A stretch of 64,000 nucleotides of DNA, taken from the NCBI GenBank assembly GCA_026936325.1, contig JAPTHN010000001.1:137183138-137247137 (forward strand), written 5' to 3'. The translations under genes were made by a program, and so were the position numbers. Source of the DNA: Platynereis dumerilii. Lineage: Eukaryota; Annelida; Polychaeta; Phyllodocida; Nereididae. The stretch's first letter is position 1. Every line of letters starts with the position of its first letter. The notes below the pieces were generated by a model. It did no database searches, had not been told where the DNA came from, and saw nothing but the letters and a program-made list of their open reading frames with translations. Below, one piece after another: positions 33,665-44,610 of the stretch.

Positions 33665-33770
33665 CTGCAGCACCAGCAGCACCAGCAGCATATATATGTC
33701 AGTGTCTAAAATAGCTCACTCTCATCCTGCATCATATAAAAAATATGGCATTTTTTAGGATATCAGACTT

Positions 33771-34082
33771 ACAGACGTCTGCAATTTCCTTAATATAGTC
33801 ACTACAGACGTCTGGAAGTCCTCGTTTATTACTCTGTACAGACATCTGCGTACTCAGAATTACTACCCTCACAGATGTCTGAATTTTCAAGTTTTAGCAT
33901 TACACAGACAACTGAGGAGTGCTCAACACTATGTCCGTCTGTTGTTCATTTTACATACGTCTGCACAGTTAAAATTATATACACTTACAGATGTCTGGTT
34001 CTTACTCTTTTTGGCAATACACAGACACAGAGGATGTTTAACATTCACTCACTTAGTCTGTTAAGCATTTTACAGACGTCTG
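33771..34082. repeat. array of ACAGACGTCTG palindromes
   Basis: Clear units occur at 33771, 33804, 33838, 33871, 33987 and 34072 (ACAGACGTCTG, ACAGATGTCTG or ACAGACATCTG). Weaker forms are at 33904, 33931, 33953 and 34021, and an outlier at 34523. Spacing is mostly 33-34 bp. The palindrome is conserved while the 22-23-bp spacers are hardly alike. It could be a degenerate satellite, protein-binding subterminal repeats of a transposon, or a regulatory cluster. Confidence 0.8.
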
Positions 34083-34100
34083 CACAGTTAAGATTTTATG

Positions 34101-34515
34101 ATAAAACTTAATGCTAGTGTGGTTCACAGCATTGATGAACCTCATGAATGTCAGGCCGCGGAAGAATACAACACGAGTCCGAAGGACGAGTGTTTATTCT
34201 GCAGCATACCTGACATGAGTGAGGTTCATTGCTGTGAACCACACTCCCATTAAGTTTTATTTATATATCCCACAATAAAAATCGACATTTGTCAAAATAA
34301 TAATATGAAGAGGCTCTATTTGTTCCATAGGCCTAAAAATGATCCCTGGCAACCGCACCGACCAATCAGAGCCTCTAAACATAGTGACGTAATCATTTCA
34401 CTGCCCATTGTTTTCATAACATCAGATATATATGCATGTGGTTCACAACGATGAATCACTTGGTGTGCATCACATGGTTTTTTGCCAGAACTTCACTGTC
34501 TATTGTGGGATATAA
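34101..34515. repeat. compound foldback element
   Basis: 34101-34260 is an inverted repeat (ATAAAACTTAATG...GTGGTTCACAGC against GCTGTGAACCAC...CATTAAGTTTTAT). Its centre is CACGAGTCCGAAGGACGAGTG. A second inverted pair, ATCCCACAATA near 34267 and TATTGTGGGAT near 34502, encloses the next 250 bp. Probably one or two MITEs. Confidence 0.7.
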
Positions 34516-34539
34516 GGCTCTTACAGTCGTCTGGTTTCT

Positions 34540-36929
34540 ACTGAATAGATGGTTCACAACGATAAACCACATAGTTCGAATCATATGGCTTTTTTCCTGA
34601 ATTTTGGGCTACAAACTGATATGAATGAACATAATTTTTTCAAACTCATTGAAGAGGTCATGATAAGTATCGAAGCATTGAACAAAAAATGTATGAAACT
34701 TATAGACAAAAAAATATACAAGGCATTTATTTCTAGGAAAGATATCTTTGACCACATTTCTGGCAGTCAAACCTTTGCTTTGAAGTCATTACATTTCTAC
34801 AAGCTAGTACAAGGATTATAAAATGATTAATCCGTGATGACCAGATGACAGTAAGTCTGAGTGTCTGACAGTACCAGTCTCAAATAGGTATAAGTCCCTC
34901 AAAGTAACTCGCTGATGTCCTAGAATTAGGTCAGTCTGCCCCTTGTTAGACATGTCTTATGTGGCAGAGTGGCAGCTGCCAAGGGCCCATCTACTCAAGG
35001 AGCAATGCAGGATGTCCATTTTTAACAACCATCAGGTTTATGATTGTTTGATGCAGCCAAATTAACTAAAGACAGGACCCTCTGACATTGGGGGCCCCAT
35101 CAATATAACAATTTACCAAATTATGTGTGCTCTTGTATTTTGCTTTTCTCTTTTAAATGATAATAGAGACTTGGGGGCCCAATGAGATAATTTGCCACGG
35201 GGCCCAAAATACTGCCAGTCTGCCCATGCGTCCAGCTCTAAATCATATTCACCTGGCAAGATGTGTTTATTTTTGTTTCTTGTGTCATTGCAACAGCAAT
35301 GTTTTGTGGATCCATTCTACATAAAAGAGAAGTAATTCTCACCGAAGACCACTTTTGCGTGAAATTTCCTTGTACAGCTACCAGTGAAGGTAGTGCGACT
35401 ATTGCACTTGATTAAGATGTTTCTATCATGCGATAATTGGTTTAAAAGTTTGGCGCTTTTGTAGCATCGACAACTTAATGGGTGCATTTGCGAGTCTGCA
35501 TGTAATATCCAAGCATCCAAACATAAAAGTGCTATCTGTCTTGGGTCCATGTCTTAAGCATCACTCTGTCCCTGTCCTCATCACACTCATCAAACGTTAC
35601 ATGAGCCACATCACTGACATAAACTTTGTTTTGCAATAGTACCTGCACTTAAACCCTTCTTACCTTCTTTAATATACACTGTCATTTGACACCTTTCCCT
35701 TAAACTTTTGATCAGTGTACAGAACTGGGTCATATGCTTTCTGTCAGGTGATCAATGTGGCAGCATGTGCCAGACACTTGGCAAGTGCTGCCTCCACAAT
35801 ATGCATCGGAAATACAAAGTGCATTTGTTTTCCAAGCCTGATCTGACATTTTGCATGAACAACAGACGTACATCAATCTCCTTTATATTTGCATTTTATG
35901 CACACTGTTTGATATTTATGTCCATTAATGCTAACATTTTGGATCACCGTGTCCTCCTTCACTGTCATATTCAGGCACACAAATCCTAGCCTAAATGACT
36001 CAAATACCTGCTTGCAATGGGTTTTCTTGCACTTATCACTAGGCTAATTTTTTTTCAGCTTAAATACCACTCATCAAGATAGTGTGTGCATTGTCATATT
36101 GAATATATAGAATTGGCAGCTAAATTAAATTAAAATATTAAGTTTCATCTGAGGTATTACCAATGATCTCGAAATGCCCCAAGTATACTTTAGTATAGTG
36201 TTGATATATATCGCCACACCTGTATACAATTGATGACTTTTCTGTGTAATTAATTGGGTAACATCATATACATGTTATGAGAATCTCTAAGTGATTGATT
36301 CATATATCACAAGAGATGTAAAATGCCTGTCAATTTGCAAGTTCATCTTTTCAATGCAATAGCAATGATATCAATGAAAGTATAAATTGCAGAAAGGAAT
36401 CACTTGTGCATGTATTTTCCTGGCAGTTATAGGACACCGTTGTCATTATCATTATTTTATTTATTTATGAATACATGATAAGCAAAGTTAAAACTTTCTC
36501 AGAATAATTCTGATATGTCATTAACACGCCAATTATTGTATTCACACGACAATATGCAATCCTAAATTGCATAATGCCATTATTAATGGCCATTTTATTG
36601 TTCGTTCAACCTTGTTGAACTTCACACTGCTCTAGATTAGCAGCAATTAAATTTTGACCTTCCTTTTATGGCTTCTGATCAGGTAATCTTAAAAAACTAT
36701 AGCTTCCAAATTGAACTGCTTAGGTTGTCAGGCTGGATTTACATGTTCCACGCAAAAATATTCCACGTTATATATTTTGAAAAGGTTTCTGACCGTTTCT
36801 CACATAGAACCTTAAAAATGGTCACCTTTAATTTAAGGTGCTTGAAAGAGTCATTTTAAAGCATTTTACACTCCAAAAGTGTAGAAAGATAAACAATCAT
36901 TGTTACTATGTGGAGATCGCATATGTGCC
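34540..36929. other. unassigned stretch
   Basis: Frames at 34549-34821 and 35708-35989 show no domain, splice or family signal I can recognise. The sequence is AT-rich. Confidence 0.4.
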
Positions 36930-37260
36930 TCACCAGTTCATTTCCACCCTTGAACAATCAATGACACTCACCCCATTAGCAGAAGTGTCATGCTTACAAA
37001 AAATCAAAAAAAGGAAAATGCAAGAAAATGTCACAAGTCAAGGAACTATCTATCTGTATGTTACACTATGTCAAGGTTGCAACCACAAGGCTTCTTGGAA
37101 TTGGGATGGTATATTATTAAGGATTCCTTGTATTTATGACTTTGTTTCTTATTCTTTGATGCATGATTCACATCCTAGGCCTTGTTTGAGGGGGCGATGG
37201 ATAGTTACTAAATGTTGCAGGTATTTTCTATTATGGTAATAAAACTGTGAAACTAGTGAG
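36930..37260. repeat. old duplication block B, distal part of copy 2
   Basis: Partner of 25440-25780, separated from the rest of copy 2 by ~4.9 kb. Confidence 0.7.
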
Positions 37261-37485
37261 CACAGTGTTTACACTACAATCCAGTCTACAGATGACTTGA
37301 AGTACTGAATAGTGTCTTGCTTTGGTAATGCTCATGGTATAGGAAACAAACTCATAAACTCACTACCCTCAGCCAGAACCTTTTTACCCTCAGCTCACCA
37401 CTTCACCTGGCCTCATCTGCCTTTGATTTCCCTCGACTTCCCTCATTTTACCTGAACTTGTCTCCCTTTCCCCCATCCTTGGCTT

Positions 37486-37577
37486 CCCTCTCCTACCCTC
37501 TCCTACCCTCACCTACCCTCACCTACCCTCACCTACCCTCACCTACCCTCACCTACCCTCACCTACGCTCACCTACC
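37486..37577. repeat. 10-bp C-rich minisatellite
   Basis: About nine units of CCTACCCTCA or CCTACCCTCT. The minus strand is GGGTAGGTGA-like and can supply four G tracts for a quadruplex. A looser CCCTC-rich zone extends left to about 37370. Confidence 0.9.
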
Positions 37578-38294
37578 AATGATATAATATGATATCCATT
37601 TGTGACTCACATTGGTTAAAAAAAAAGAAAGTACAGCAATTACACATCATGGCTCCCCTCAGTTCTCCTGTTGTAGTGCTTACCCTGTGTAAGTGTGAGG
37701 GCGTGTCCTGTCATGAGGCCTATGATGCTGCCTATGATTGTCATAAATTGCAGTAACAATTTATATTTGTAAGAACAATAGGAATAACTGATATGAGACA
37801 TAAGCAATTTCAAATTTAAAAGTGTTCATAAAAGAAATATGTGTAGGTGTATTGTAAGGCAATACATGACAATTAAAATTAATTGATTGAATGTCCACTG
37901 AGAGCTAATTTTTGAATCAGCAGCACACAGAGCTGGTTGTGACTATGAAGGACAAAATATATCACATTGACCTACATTTAAAATGTGTTTTAGATCTTGA
38001 AGTCCATTTATTTTAATTGAATGTTGCACTTTTAGGGCACAGTGACCCTACAATCCCCTGTTCAACCAACCCTGATTTCCCTGGAATTGCATCTTCATTT
38101 ACATTTACATTGAAGTCTCAATTCATGAAGGGATTCTAGTATAAAACAATAACTTCTTACACACTTTTTATACAGTGCCAAGTCCTTAAGAGTTTTTAAA
38201 ATTACCTCTACAGTTGCAACTGTTGAGTTGGACTTTTCAATAAAAAAAAAACCGGTACTCATTTGGGGCTAAAAATGTGCAACCGAGGAAGGAC
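37578..38294. other. unassigned stretch
   Basis: No gene or repeat recognised. Confidence 0.4.
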
Positions 38295-38485
38295 GCACTT
38301 GAAAAAATGTCGGGACAAAATTGGTTTTTTAGATTCAAAATGGTTTTTTGAAAAACCAAATTTCAATGCAAAACCAACATGGATTTTTTTAAAAATCCAT
38401 GTTGGTTTTTTGCATTGAAATTTGATTTTTCAAAAAACCATTTTGTATCTAAAAAACCAATTTTGTCTGAATTTTTTTAGAGTGC
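38295..38485. mobile_element. short foldback MITE
   Basis: ACAAAATTGGTTTTTTAGAT and its complement flank inverted arms of ~65 bp (CAATGCAAAACCAACATGGA mirrored). The ends GCACTTGAAAAAAT and ATTTTTTTAGAGTGC are similar inverted termini. Confidence 0.8.
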
Positions 38486-39620
38486 GGGTGTAATCATTAA
38501 TTACATTTGGCTGATGGAGGACATCAATTACATGTCCTATCTTTCACATTGAAAAGACGTTATGATTTTGTCATCGGAGATGTGTGACCTCACTGTGCTG
38601 ATGACATGGCTTGAGTCTTGAGTGAGTACACCCAATCACATGACGAAATCAAGCAAATGTGAACAAAAAAATCTCTGAGTTGCAACAGTTGAGTTGGACT
38701 TTCAATGAATCAAACTTTATAAAGGGGCACCCCATGATCTGTTGTGCCGCAGGCGCCAGGCTGGCTGGAAGACTGTCAGCTAGGATGTTCCCAGCTGGCA
38801 AAGTTGTCAGCTGGGATCCAATATTTGGCATCCAACCGATGAAATTTGCAGTCAGGTAATGAAAAAGCAGTTGAGGTGGCTGGCTGGGGAAAAATTATTA
38901 AATTTTGTATCAGCTGGCTAGGAGGTGCTGAATGACACTTGGGCTGGCCTGCAACCCAGCTGGCAGCATTATATATTTTTCTCCCAGTTGCATGAAAAAA
39001 TGAATCTAAGTGTCACAAAAGATGTGCAACCAGGAGCTTACACTGATATGGGTATTATTATAACACACTGTCGTGAGGTGCCCCTGTTTAGGGGAGACCG
39101 GGGTAAGTTGTGCCATTTTTTTCATCAGGCTGATTTTCAGAAAAAACAAAACTTAATCATGCAATCTGAAAATCAGACATCAAAATATAATACATTGGCC
39201 AGAATCGACCAAAGTTTCAGGGCAGTCCGACCATTTTGAAGGTCATGACAGGCATTTAAAACAAGAATCCATGGATTCAAAGGCTAGTCGATTCGGTATT
39301 AGGCCTATATTGATGGAGCAGTGATTAGCATGGAATAGGTGATAGCATTATTCTCTGTATTGCAACTGTCTCTCAGATATGGTTATCATAATTTTGAATA
39401 ATGCGAAATTTGCAGAAAAAAAGTCAGGTTTTAGACCAGGTATCTGCGAAATTGAATATTAAAGTCAACAGTGAATGGCCAAGCAGCTTTGGTTTTAGTG
39501 AAAACGTTAAGCTAAAACATGACAAGAAATTATTATAAAAGATGTAACTCTATAAAGGCTCTTATTTCTTGAAGCTCATCAGTAGAAACAAACAATTGAC
39601 ACAGTAAGACAGCATTTTTG

Positions 39621-39909
39621 AGAGTTCCGCCATGGCCTAATTGGTAAGTGCGCTTGTCAACTGGCTTTGAGGGCGTGGGTTCAAATCTCACCCCGGGAAC
39701 TCACTTTAGTCCGAGCCCATGGGACATTAAATGGAGGCGGGTTGTATCCAGTATTCTATGCTGGGACAACTGAAAGACCCTGGGCATCCCTGAATTAATA
39801 GGGTATGTACCAGACTCACAGTCTTCTCATCTCATCATCATACGGCGATCGCCAGCCTCGATATAGCCCACTAAGGTGCTGCAGAGGCGTAAAACACAAA
39901 CAAACAAAT
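39621..39909 (+). mobile_element. tRNA-headed SINE with (ACAAA)n tail, second copy
   Basis: Close to the SINE at 33370. Flanked by a perfect 13-bp target duplication GACAGCATTTTTG (39608-39620, 39910-39922). The small divergence suggests fairly recent activity of the family. Confidence 0.92.
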
Positions 39910-40582
39910 GACAGCATTTTTGTTCCAAAGGCTGTAATAATACAATGTACTAAGGCCATCATCAAAAACAGAGCATTTTAAAAGAAATTAGCCACAAATT
40001 CTCAAAACATTCTGTGTACTTTATATATATAGAGTGGTGTTGACTGTGCAGTTTATGTGCACCCAAGATACTTATATTATTATAGATCTTTTGAAATCAT
40101 AAGTTTGTACTTTGTGCATACACAAAATAGACATTCACATTTACTTAGGCCTACTAACCACACATTAGGAAAACATGCATTGATATCATATGAAGGTTAA
40201 GTAACCAAAGTGAGGTCTAATTGCCCTGATCTAAAATTGCTTTCAAGCAATGTGTCTAAAATGAGATTAGATTAGATTTCTTTTATTTAATGAAATTCCT
40301 TATTTACATATTGTTCAATAAAACACAACAGATTGTGATACCGCAGTCTCTTGTGCATTACTTATCATTATATTATCACTAAGCAGACCAGTTGCACTGA
40401 CTTTTGTTCATTTCCAACAGCACATTTTTGTTGATCTGTTGTGTTTTTAAGTTGTGTCTGATAGATGTTATAAATTCAGCTTGTGTGTGAAAATGCTTAA
40501 CAACAGCACTGGGGCTGCAATACCAATGAAACAGAGTTCAGGCCTGTTTGTTTATAGGCCCATACATAAACAAGCTATTGTT

Positions 40583-41090
40583 GTGATGTTTGTTTGTTTG
40601 AAATTCTTTATTCACATCCAAAAAAGACGTACATTTTTAAAATAAGTATGATAAAAGAAATTTGAATTAAAAGACAGAGCACAAGAAAATAAAAAATAAA
40701 TAATATTTACATTGTGCATAAAAGCGTAATTATGTCTTTGCATTCTTGGTAAGTGAGGATGCTATCATCAGCACAATGATCTCTTATAGAGCAAACCTCC
40801 TTGACCTGTTCTGCAATCCTTGCAAGTTCATCATTATTCATATTAGACCAACTTTTGTTCACATTGTTTACACAAAAATCGAAAAAATGTTCTAAATATC
40901 TTTTGTTTCCACCAATAATAGAATAACTTCCATGTACACCCATATTGGCAATAGTTCTGACAACAGTATTATCTAACTGACATATATTCTTGATACAATT
41001 AATACTTCTTCTAGCAGACCATAATTTTATATCTATACAACCGGAAATCAATATATTGAAACTCAAAAATTCCAAACAGTTGCAATCCAA
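40583..41090 (-). pseudogene. 3' end of an unidentified retroposon with a 127-residue frame
   Basis: The minus frame at 40707-41090 encodes 127 residues (for example GVHGSYSIIGGNKRYLEHFF, then ECKDIITLLCTM) to a stop. A short AT-rich 3' UTR with GTGAATAAAG follows, then a CAAACAAACA tail near 40583. The tail indicates reverse transcription of an RNA. The protein segment is not one I can place in a family; a C-terminal part of a different LINE is most likely, and a processed copy of a host gene is possible. The frame's upstream part is missing. Confidence 0.5.
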
Positions 41091-41454
41091 CAGGAAATTA
41101 TGGTCTTAAAATTAAGGCTACATGGTCAAATTGGTATAAGTATAATAATTTACAGTTATGTCTTGATAAATCAAAATACAGCACTTATTGCATAATTTCT
41201 GCTCTATTTGGCTGTCATTTTACTTGATAGAAGACAAAATAAATAAAAGAAGACATGTAACTTATGATGTAAGTGCAATTGAATTGATATTTCTTCAATA
41301 ATCTGCTCAATTTAATATCACATTAATGAATACTTTTTAATTATTTACTCTCATTCACAATATAAAACACAAAATAATTACAGTTAATTAAAAGCATTGT
41401 GTCATACTTTCAAGAAATTATGATATTCTGCAATTGCAATAACTTGATTTTTTT

Positions 41455-41690
41455 TTGACACAGATCAATGAATAATTGCAATCATTAGACACTACCTGCC
41501 AACTAAAGCCAATTGCCCTTAATTGATATTTCCTTTTGACACTGACTGAGCTCCATGAGTAATTGCAATCATCAGACACTACCTGCCAACTCAACCTAAT
41601 TGATTTGATATTTTCTTTGACACTGCTCAATGAGTAATTGCAATCATTTGACACTAACTGTCAACTCTGAATGTGTCACTGCTCAGTAAA
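41455..41690. repeat. three ~80-90-bp tandem repeats with C/EBP-like sites
   Basis: Each unit has GACACTG(C)T..., TGAGTAATTGCAATCA and GACACTACCTGCCAACT. The ATTGCAAT core, with TGAGTAA before it, resembles bZIP sites. The array ends a few bases before a TATA box. Confidence 0.75.
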
Positions 41691-41693
41691 TAG

Positions 41694-41727
41694 TATATAA
41701 AGACCAGTCTTGCTACATCAGTTCAGT
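41694..41727 (+). promoter_or_regulatory. TATA box plus initiator
   Basis: TATATAAAG starts at 41694. TCAGTT (41718-41723) and TTCAGT (41722-41727) match metazoan initiators at 26-31 bp, the usual distance. It is the best core promoter seen in the window and sits just downstream of the tandem repeats. Confidence 0.5.
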
Positions 41728-41755
41728 GTACAACAAGACATGCTTTTAGAAGAAC

Positions 41756-41818
41756 ATGCCAAAGAGGATGAGAAAAAAAAAAGAGGATAATGGCTTTTTA
41801 GTACATCTTAAGGAAAAG
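41756..41818 (+). CDS. possible first coding exon
   Basis: ATG at 41756 opens 21 codons, starting MPKRMRKKKEDNGFLVHLKE and ending AAG|GTAAAT, a plausible splice donor at 41819. An earlier ATG at 41740 gives a short frame ending at a TAG. No downstream exon was recognised. It could be the first exon of the TIR element's own gene or a chance frame. Confidence 0.25.
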
Positions 41819-42289
41819 GTAAATCTAGCTTATGTAATGATTTCTACTTGCTTGGCCTAGTCATCTTGTGCCAGTTGTTGTCCATTAGCACCTTCCCATA
41901 GAAGCCTAGAGTGCATGTCATGCTCAGAGACATTGTTTAAAGTTAGGCCTACCTAGTACTAATCATGTAGTTTTTAGTAATTTCATGCTAATAAAAAGTT
42001 AGTTTAAGCAGCTCTCATAATTGTCACTAAATGCTTAGATACATTAATGGAATTTTTACCTTATTACCTTGGTAAGTCATTACTAAGTTAAGTCGTTTAT
42101 TTATAACATATTCTTAGTAAGTAATAGGTGATTATTCACAAAAATTCCAGAATCCAAAAAGAAGCTTATATATATTTAAAAAGAATTGTGACCAATGTTC
42201 CATTCTAGGATGCAAACTCAGCCATGCAAAGAGAAAGAGCCAGTAGACCAATTGAACGCTTAGTAGTGTTGGTGAATTGATCAATGGTG

Positions 42290-42560
42290 CGTTCCCGCTT
42301 GTTATTACCCAACGGGATCCAAACAGCACCACTGGGCCCACTCGCTTGCCTGAGCGTCATACTCCCGGCTAGCCGGACAGTCCCAGTGGGTCCACTCGCT
42401 ATGGGCGCATGCATTCGCAAAGTTGCACAGGAGTGTTTAGAGCTCCATCGATCGTAAATATGATCGTGGACGATCGTTTTCGGTCATATCTCGGCCGCTG
42501 GGTGGTTTTCAGACAGTCCCTGGCTCCATGGGCGTTTTCTGAGGCAAATCTGCATTACGG
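42290..42560. other. GC- and CpG-rich patch
   Basis: This ~270-bp stretch has many CG dinucleotides in an AT-rich, CG-poor setting. It contains a direct repeat (CACTGGGCCCACTCGCT and CAGTGGGTCCACTCGCT) and ATCGATCG-type runs. No coding evidence. Confidence 0.6.
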
Positions 42561-43407
42561 TATTTCATATTTCCGATTTTCGCGGGCTTTTTTTGTCATC
42601 TCTCTTAGGGCTAGTCCTCGACTAGCCAAAAAGTAGGTCAAGTGGCACAACTTGCCCCGGTGCCGGGGTAAGTTGTGCCGCGTGACGGGGTAAGTTGTGC
42701 CACTTCATTTATTCCAAAAACATCTTGAATTTCACTCGTTTCTTCAGATAGATCATTTGTATCATGATTTAAGCATATGACTGACAAATTACATGAAACT
42801 AATCAGACATTTATGAGCAATTTTATACACAAATTAAAAATGCTGAAAAAACCAGAATTATTTCTTGTTTAGAGTGTGGTATAACACTTTTAGCACATGT
42901 TCCTTTCAGTGTAAGTTATTTCACAACATGTTTAGGCCTTGCGTAAAAATTAAGACAAAAAAAGATGAATAAAATATTAATTCCTATGTCATATCATTGG
43001 CACAACTCACCCCAATCAAAACGGCACAACTTACCCCAAATTGATTTTCTGGATGAAACTGGTTGTCAAAAATAAACAATGTGAAATGAAATCGAAAAAC
43101 AGAAATGTCTAGATATACCTCTTAACTCCATCCTATCAGAGGGACATCACCTTATTACAAATACCAAATGACTGAGAAACCAGAATGTCAGTCCTCGGCA
43201 CTTCAAGTTTTCAGCCACAAAATTGAATTTATGAGTGTAGCTTATCATACCATTACATTTGGTAGTTTTTTTCTTGGTGCCTAATGATATTGACCAAGTG
43301 GGTATATATGGGTGGCGTTGCCTTCTTTGCCCAGTTCTTCATTTAACCCCAACAGTGGGCGGCACAACTTACCCCGCGGCACAACTTACCCCGGTCTCCC
43401 CTATAGT

Positions 43408-44602
43408 CTTAATTGGGTCACTGGCGAGTACACACATAAATTGGAACCACTATCCACAAAAAGGTCTAATAGATCTTTTGAAGATAAGAAGCAAAAGTAG
43501 ATTAATTAGTGTTTAACAACATACCATGCAGTGGCATTTTAACCAAAAGAAATACTGCCTCAAGGATTTAATAATGTTAATGTTAACCACAGATTGAATC
43601 AAAGACAATCAAAAATTTCGAAGTGGATCAGCATTGATGTCATCACACAATGATTATTGTTGAAATAACCATGCACTTAAACTTTGATATAAAACATGAT
43701 CAATCAAGTTTCTTCAGGAATGCCACAATACCATTATTTTACACTTCTTACGAAGGTGTCTCACTCAATTGTGGCTCTCTGTGATCTTGAATACTTGGGA
43801 TAGATAGTGATCATTCCATTGAGAGGTCATAGAAGGATTATACCTTGTCTTGTTCTGATATGAAACAATCAGCAAACAATTGAATAAATCAAACTTTCAT
43901 AGTCTTCTCATGCACAAAATATTTTATAACTTGTCCACTTTAGACAGTTCATTTCAACTGGTAGAATATAGGCCAGAAATAAAGAGTAAAGAACTGAAGA
44001 GCTCTCTTTTGGACTAGAGCTGATGTTTACACATTATTCTTGTCATGGGTTGGATGTCAAATATAGCCCTAAGTCCAGTGATTTGAGTGGCCCACTTTTT
44101 TCCCTTTTTGATGGTCACTTCATACCACACCCTCAGCACACTACACACATAGTAAATGTTTAATATCAGATATAATATTACTGTTGAGTGTTGACCGAAG
44201 AACTCAGTTCCAGAAAAGCTGCATTCGCAAATATTACAGGCATTGATGCAACCATTTTTAGGTTAGCCGGTTAGGAAATGCCAGCTCAGAGTTGAATCAC
44301 TTCTTTACCAGGACATACAGAATGACTTCTTTATTTGTAAATATTGTCCCATCTGTCAACTGTTTGTCCGTCCATGTGACTGTGAGAAGCCATTCTTAAA
44401 ATGTTCCTTGAAAGCTATGTGTGTGTACTGTTGTGGAGTCTTCGCAAAGGTTCAGTTTTACCTTCGCAGAATATTAAAAAAAATGTTTGCCTACCTATCC
44501 ATCTTTATATCTATGCTATCTATCTTTGTATTTATCTATCTATATAATCTATCTATACAATTATCCAAGATTACAAAGGTAGTTGGTGCAATTAGTGGTA
44601 CT
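43408..44602. other. unassigned; degenerate (TATC)n near 44500-44570
   Basis: Only an imperfect TATCTATC microsatellite was recognised. Confidence 0.5.
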
Positions 44603-44610
44603 GTGGGCTT

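Larger units (their letters stand above)
39091..43400. mobile_element. ~4.3-kb TIR element (TA target, mariner/pogo-like?)
   Basis: The ends are GGGGAGACCGGGGTAAGTTG and its complement CAACTTACCCCGGTCTCCCC. The unit GGGGTAAGTTGTGCC recurs near 42660, 42690, 43010-43035 and twice near 43365-43395. TA adjoins both ends, which would fit a Tc1/mariner/pogo target site, though a longer duplication is not excluded. Inside are a SINE, a LINE-like 3' fragment, a GC-rich patch and a promoter-like segment. No recognisable transposase was read. It could also be two elements sharing one terminal family. Confidence 0.6.

Noticed and set aside
33771-34082. CRISPR-like array because of regular ~33-bp spacing
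   Set aside because: The repeat is an 11-bp palindrome, the window is clearly metazoan, and there are no cas genes or proper repeat-spacer lengths.
37486-37577. Interstitial telomere repeat
   Set aside because: The decamer CCTACCCTCA is not the animal TTAGGG repeat or a simple variant of it.
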